Positions 60,654 to 64,000 of a stretch of 64,000 bases of DNA are shown in pieces. How positions within the stretch are numbered: the first letter of the stretch is position 1; every line of letters begins with the position of its first letter. The DNA comes from DAIDKA01 sp036498905 (GTDB taxonomy: Bacteria; Pseudomonadota; Gammaproteobacteria; Steroidobacterales; Steroidobacteraceae). The notes beneath the pieces were generated by a model that saw only the letters and a list, made by a program, of their open reading frames with translations, did not search any database and was not told where the DNA came from. A program made the translations under genes and the position numbers. Location: contig DASYER010000043.1 in NCBI GenBank assembly GCA_036498905.1, forward strand, positions 1 to 64,000, read 5' to 3'.

Positions 60654-61939
60654 TCCTCAAGCTCGCGGCCTACCTGCTCGCGCCGTTTTATCTGGCCGCG
60701 CTGCTGTGGCGCGGCCGGCACGAGCCCGGCAATTGGCACCACCTGGAGCAGCGCTTCGGACTGGGCAGCCCACTCGCATCACCGGTGTGGCTGCATGCCG
60801 CCTCGTTGGGCGAGGTCCAGGCGGCCGCGACACTGGTTGCGGCCTTGCGGACGAAGGATGCGCAGCTGCCGCTGCTCGTGACGGCAACCACCGCGGCGGG
60901 CCTGGCGCGGGCGCGCACTTTGTTTGAGTCATCCGGAATCGCGGTGCGCTATCTGCCGCTGGACCTGCCCGGTTCGGTGCGGCGATTCCTGCAGCGCGTG
61001 CGGCCGTCTGTGGCGATCATCCTGGAAACGGAAATCTGGCCGAACCTGTTTGCGGCCTGTGCGGCGGCGCACGTACCGCTGGTGCTGGCCAGTGCGCGCC
61101 TTTCGGAGCGCTCCGTGCGGCGCTACCGATGGCTGGGGAGCGCCCTGCGCCGATCCGTGGCAGCCGTGGCGCGGGTCGCGGCGCAGACCCCCGCTGATGC
61201 AGAACGCTTCGCGCAGCTGGGTATAGCCCCGATGCGCATATCGGTCAGCGGCAATCTCAAGGCCGATCTGACGGTACCGGCCAGCGTGCTTGCCAATGGC
61301 CGGCGGCTGCGCGGAGACCTCGCACCACACCGGCCGGTATGGGTGGCGGGCAGCACCCATGAGTTCGAGGAACAGCAGGTACTGGATGCCCACCGTGCCG
61401 TGCGTGAGATGTATCCCGATGCCCTGCTGGTGCTGGTGCCGCGCCACCCGCGGCGCTTCGAGGAGGTCGCCGCGTGGCTGCGGCGCGAGCAGATCCCCTT
61501 CGCGCGGCAGTCGCGTGTGGACCCCGTGACCGATGCGACGCAGGTGCTGCTCGTGGATGCGATGGGAGCGCTGCTGGATTTTTATGCCGCGGGAGATGTC
61601 GCCTTCGTCGGCGGCAGTCTGGTGCGGGTCGGCGGCCATAATCTGCTTGAACCGGCGGCCCTGGGTCGCCCGGTACTCACCGGGCCCGGCCACGCCAACG
61701 CGCGCGAGGTGCTGCAGGCACTGCTGGCGGCACAGGGGGTGCGCGTGGTGCGCGACGCGGCGCAGCTGGGGCGCGCCGTGACCGAGCTGTTAAGGGATGC
61801 CGATGCCCGCCAACGCATGGGCGCGCGTGCGCTCGAGGTCGTCGCCGCGGGGCGCGGCTCGTGCGCGCGGATCGTGGCGCTGCTGGCGGCGCGTCAGCCT
61901 ACGGCTGGGCAGGAGCCGGGCTTCCCATCGCCGCAGTGA
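60650..61939 (+). CDS. waaA: Kdo transferase (3-deoxy-D-manno-octulosonic-acid transferase)
   Basis: Inner-membrane-associated enzyme adding Kdo to lipid IVA. It opens with a membrane-anchor helix (LAAYLLAPFYLAALLW). GT30 blocks follow: WLHAASLGEVQAA, YLPLDLPGSVRRFL, ILETEIWPNLF, VSGNLKADL, GSTHEFEEQQVLDAH and FVGGSLVRVGGHNLLEPA. Length 429 (E. coli 425). With kdkA it suggests a mono-Kdo, phosphorylated core. The 3' end overlaps convergent tolC by 41 nt. Confidence 0.96.
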   Translation: MILKLAAYLLAPFYLAALLWRGRHEPGNWHHLEQRFGLGSPLASPVWLHAASLGEVQAAATLVAALRTKDAQLPLLVTATTAAGLARARTLFESSGIAVRYLPLDLPGSVRRFLQRVRPSVAIILETEIWPNLFAACAAAHVPLVLASARLSERSVRRYRWLGSALRRSVAAVARVAAQTPADAERFAQLGIAPMRISVSGNLKADLTVPASVLANGRRLRGDLAPHRPVWVAGSTHEFEEQQVLDAHRAVREMYPDALLVLVPRHPRRFEEVAAWLRREQIPFARQSRVDPVTDATQVLLVDAMGALLDFYAAGDVAFVGGSLVRVGGHNLLEPAALGRPVLTGPGHANAREVLQALLAAQGVRVVRDAAQLGRAVTELLRDADARQRMGARALEVVAAGRGSCARIVALLAARQPTAGQEPGFPSPQ

Positions 61940-63317
61940 GCAATTTGTTCAGTTCCACCAGCGTATCCCGGGTCAACGTCCCCGCCGCGAGACGCAGCGC
62001 GATGACATCGTTCAGGTAGTCGTAACGCGACTGCCAGTAGCTGACCTGCGCCTGAACGAGGCTTTGTCGTCCCTGCAGGACCTCCACTTCCGTGCGCGTG
62101 CCCACGTCGTAGCCGGCCTCGGTCGCCTGCAGCGCGACCTGCGCCGATTCCAGTCCCTGACGCAATGCGTTCACCTGCTGGATCTTGCTGACCAGGCCGT
62201 TGTACGCATCGCGTGCGAGATGCTCGGTCTGACGCGAGACCAGCTGCACGTGGTCCTTGGCCGCAATCCACTGGTACTGCGCCTGGCGCACCTGGGAGTG
62301 GACCAGGCCACCACTGAAGATCGGCACGGTGAGCTGTAGGGCGATTTCGCTGCTGCTCGAGGACTGCGGGTAGCGGATGTTCGCGGGTGGGCCGCCGAAG
62401 CCCTCATTCTGGTTGATGTTTTCGTTCTGAACGCCGCGCTGGCCGATGATGGCCAGAGTTGGCATATGGCCCGAGCGGCTGATCTCGACCGACTCGCGCG
62501 CCACGTCCGCTGCGAGCCGGCTGGAGAGCAGCGACATGTTCTGATCCATGCTGAGCTGGACCCAGTGATCGATGTCGGCCGGCTGCGGTGGGTTGAGGCC
62601 CATGACCTCGCCCGGCTTGGCCAGGGTCGGATAGTCCTGGTTGGTGATTTCGCGCAGGGCGTCCTGGACACTTGCGAGTTGGCGCTTCGCTTCAATCACG
62701 GCGGCCGCGTCCGAATCGTGCGCCGCCTGGGCTTCCTTCACGTCGGTGATCGGGATCAGACCCACGTCGTAGCGCTTGTTGGCCTGTTCGAGCTGCTGCG
62801 TGACGGCGGTGAGGGCGGTCTGGTCCGCATCAACCGTGTCCTGCGCCGCGAGCACGTTGAAGTAGGCCGTGGCGACGCGCTGGATGAGACCCTCTTGCGC
62901 CGCCTTGTAGTCGGCTTCGGCCTGGGCTACCTGCTTATGCGCGCGACTGAGCGTTTTCCAGTTCGCCCAGGAGAACACGCTTTGCTGCAACTGCAGGTTG
63001 TACTGGCGCTCGTCCGTGTAGCCACCGACGGAAAACGGCAGGGGCTGCAGGACGGCGGGATTGGCCGGATCCGGAAAGGCCTCCACCGAATCGTTTTGGG
63101 TGCGCGTGCGCGAGATCGTCCCGGTGCCGGCAAGCTGCGGTAACAATGCGGCCAGAGCCTGCGGCGAGCTTTCCCTAGCAGCCATGCGCGTGGCATCGGC
63201 TTCATGGATCTGCGGATCGAACTGCACAGCGTCATCGTAGACTTGCACCAGGTCCCGAGCCTGCGCCACTCCCACCAGGGCCAGCGCGACCCAGGCAGTG
63301 GCGATTACGTGCTTCAT
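61899..63317 (-). CDS. tolC: Outer-membrane efflux channel TolC
   Basis: Trimeric outer-membrane and periplasmic channel shared by type I secretion and multidrug pumps. The signal peptide is VIATAWVALALVGVAQA. Two OEP repeats follow, with DLVQVYDDAVQFDPQIH and QQSVFSWANWKTLSRA in the first, and RSGHMPTLAIIG, QLTVPIFSGGLVHSQVRQAQYQ parts and GTRTEVEVLQGRQSLVQAQ in the second. ATG at 63317 (AGGGA just upstream) was chosen; ATG at 63338 is possible. A TATAGT (63370-63375, leftward) could be its -10. Confidence 0.94.
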   Translation of the reverse strand: MKHVIATAWVALALVGVAQARDLVQVYDDAVQFDPQIHEADATRMAARESSPQALAALLPQLAGTGTISRTRTQNDSVEAFPDPANPAVLQPLPFSVGGYTDERQYNLQLQQSVFSWANWKTLSRAHKQVAQAEADYKAAQEGLIQRVATAYFNVLAAQDTVDADQTALTAVTQQLEQANKRYDVGLIPITDVKEAQAAHDSDAAAVIEAKRQLASVQDALREITNQDYPTLAKPGEVMGLNPPQPADIDHWVQLSMDQNMSLLSSRLAADVARESVEISRSGHMPTLAIIGQRGVQNENINQNEGFGGPPANIRYPQSSSSSEIALQLTVPIFSGGLVHSQVRQAQYQWIAAKDHVQLVSRQTEHLARDAYNGLVSKIQQVNALRQGLESAQVALQATEAGYDVGTRTEVEVLQGRQSLVQAQVSYWQSRYDYLNDVIALRLAAGTLTRDTLVELNKLLTAAMGSPAPAQP

Positions 63318-63465
63318 ATATCCCTTTTGTTTCAGCATATTACGCCGAACATCTTTGGTGTTGTACTTCACTATATCAGGCGCCGAAGCCGTTGAATAGG
63401 CACACGGCTTTGGCGTGAGATTGCCCAAGACTCACGCTACTTAGTCGCCTGCGGCGGCGGATTGT

Positions 63466-63801
63466 TCAGTACGTGCCGACGCTGGGATCGACATCCTCGG
63501 CCCAGGCCCGGATGCCTCCCTCCAGACTGGTCACCTGTGCGAAGCCATTCTGGGCAAGAAAGTTGGCCACCTTCATGCTGCGCGCACCCGCGTGGCACAT
63601 GACCACGATCGGGCGGTCACGGGGCAGTTCATTCAACCGTTGCGGGACCTGTGCCATGGGGATGTCCAGCGTCCCCGGCAGCCGGGCCGCCTCAAGCTCC
63701 CAGGGTTCGCGCACATCCAGCACCACGGGCGGCTGTGGGGAATCCAGCTGGAGCTTCAGGTCTGCCGGACTGATTTCGCTGACGGAGGGGGATGTCGGCA
63801 T
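63466..63801 (-). CDS. Single-domain rhodanese (GlpE/PspE-like)
   Basis: Small cytosolic sulfurtransferase. The rhodanese fold shows VVLDVREPWELEAARLPGTLDIPM split over two motifs, the active-site loop MCHAGARS (Cys about 70), and a final LEGGIRAWAEDVDPS. Length 111. It lies 8 nt after the pcm-like gene and upstream of tolC on the same strand, an arrangement found in other gammaproteobacteria. The acceptor is unknown. Confidence 0.93.
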   Translation of the reverse strand: MPTSPSVSEISPADLKLQLDSPQPPVVLDVREPWELEAARLPGTLDIPMAQVPQRLNELPRDRPIVVMCHAGARSMKVANFLAQNGFAQVTSLEGGIRAWAEDVDPSVGTY

Positions 63802-63809
63802 GGTTGTTC

Positions 63810-64000
63810 CTAGAAAGTGAAAGTTGTGGCGCGGCGCGCATTAATCAATGGATCAATGCAGGTCTCGAACAGCACCGTGCGTTCCCACTCGTTCTCACCG
63901 CGCCGTCGCAGCAGCCGCGCTTCCTGCACCGGCGGCTCACCGACGATCACGAACATGCGGCCCCCGGGTGTAAGCAGGGTCCGGAAGCGCTCATCGGGCA
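63810..64000 (-). CDS. Protein-L-isoaspartate O-methyltransferase-like, C-terminal end
   Basis: Only the last 63 residues are inside the window. They read LLTPGGRMFVIVGEPPVQEA, then RRRGENEWERTVLFETCIDPLIN, ending FTF. This matches the closing strands of the Pcm-like methyltransferase family that repairs isoaspartyl residues. No catalytic motif is visible, so the assignment rests on this C-terminal pattern and on its usual placement next to a rhodanese and tolC. Confidence 0.78.
   Translation of the reverse strand, partial: PDERFRTLLTPGGRMFVIVGEPPVQEARLLRRRGENEWERTVLFETCIDPLINARRATTFTF

Overview
The window is 64 kb of GC-rich chromosomal DNA from a gammaproteobacterium. Synteny points there: rhlB|trxA-rho, aroQ-accB-accC-prmA-(DUF3426)-dusB-fis-purH-purD, groES-groEL, glnE, and waaA beside a Kdo kinase. 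Composition and the mix with speA, homospermidine synthase and a GH57/GH77 glycogen locus would suit a Steroidobacteraceae/Nevskiales/Xanthomonadales-like lineage, but that placement is inference. I saw no rRNA, tRNA, CRISPR array, insertion sequence or prophage block. Genes are tightly packed, with many 1-4 nt stop/start overlaps, convergent genes with overlapping ends, and divergent genes whose start codons lie only 9-40 nt apart.

Layout. 1-2.3 kb: the 5' end of a TonB-dependent receptor gene with a repeat-rich upstream region, then two small exported proteins. 2.5-9.7 kb: alpha-glucan storage (glgC, GH57, malQ and a LEA14-like lipoprotein on one strand; glgA and a hydrolase-like protein lacking its catalytic serine on the other). 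9.8-17.9 kb: M32 carboxypeptidase, ttcA, a tyrosine-phosphatase-like protein, a putative zinc peptidase/ATP-grasp ligase pair, a CpcT/CpeT-like lipoprotein, a Nudix hydrolase and a P-loop kinase-like protein. 17.9-26.4 kb: UvrD-family helicase, RRM protein, polyamine genes (speA, homospermidine synthase) with a sulfurtransferase and a GST between them, and greB. 26.4-33.9 kb: L,D-transpeptidase lipoprotein, an orphan phage-type contractile tail sheath protein, a YqiA-like hydrolase, plsB, a tandem DUF8021-like exported protein and arfB. 33.9-39.7 kb: MscS channel, YdcH-type protein, YrfG-type phosphatase, rhlB, trxA, and rho with a GNRD-repeat N-terminal extension. 39.8-49.5 kb: an outer-membrane protein and the long leftward purD...aroQ block. 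49.5-55.3 kb: tlpA-like/dsbD/cutA, then groESL with a sigma-32 promoter and a CIRCE operator. 55.3-64 kb: glnE, a zf-CHCC protein, LPS core genes (GT9, kdkA, waaA), tolC, a rhodanese and the end of a pcm-like gene.

Most of the window is conserved housekeeping. The items most worth following are the solitary sheath gene with no tube or baseplate partner, the zinc-peptidase/ATP-grasp pair, a DsbD with a duplicated periplasmic domain, the Ser-to-Ala hydrolase in the glycogen locus, an unlisted 34-residue membrane protein, the repeat-extended Rho, and a recurring pattern of -10 hexamers only a few nucleotides before start codons, which suggests common leaderless transcription.
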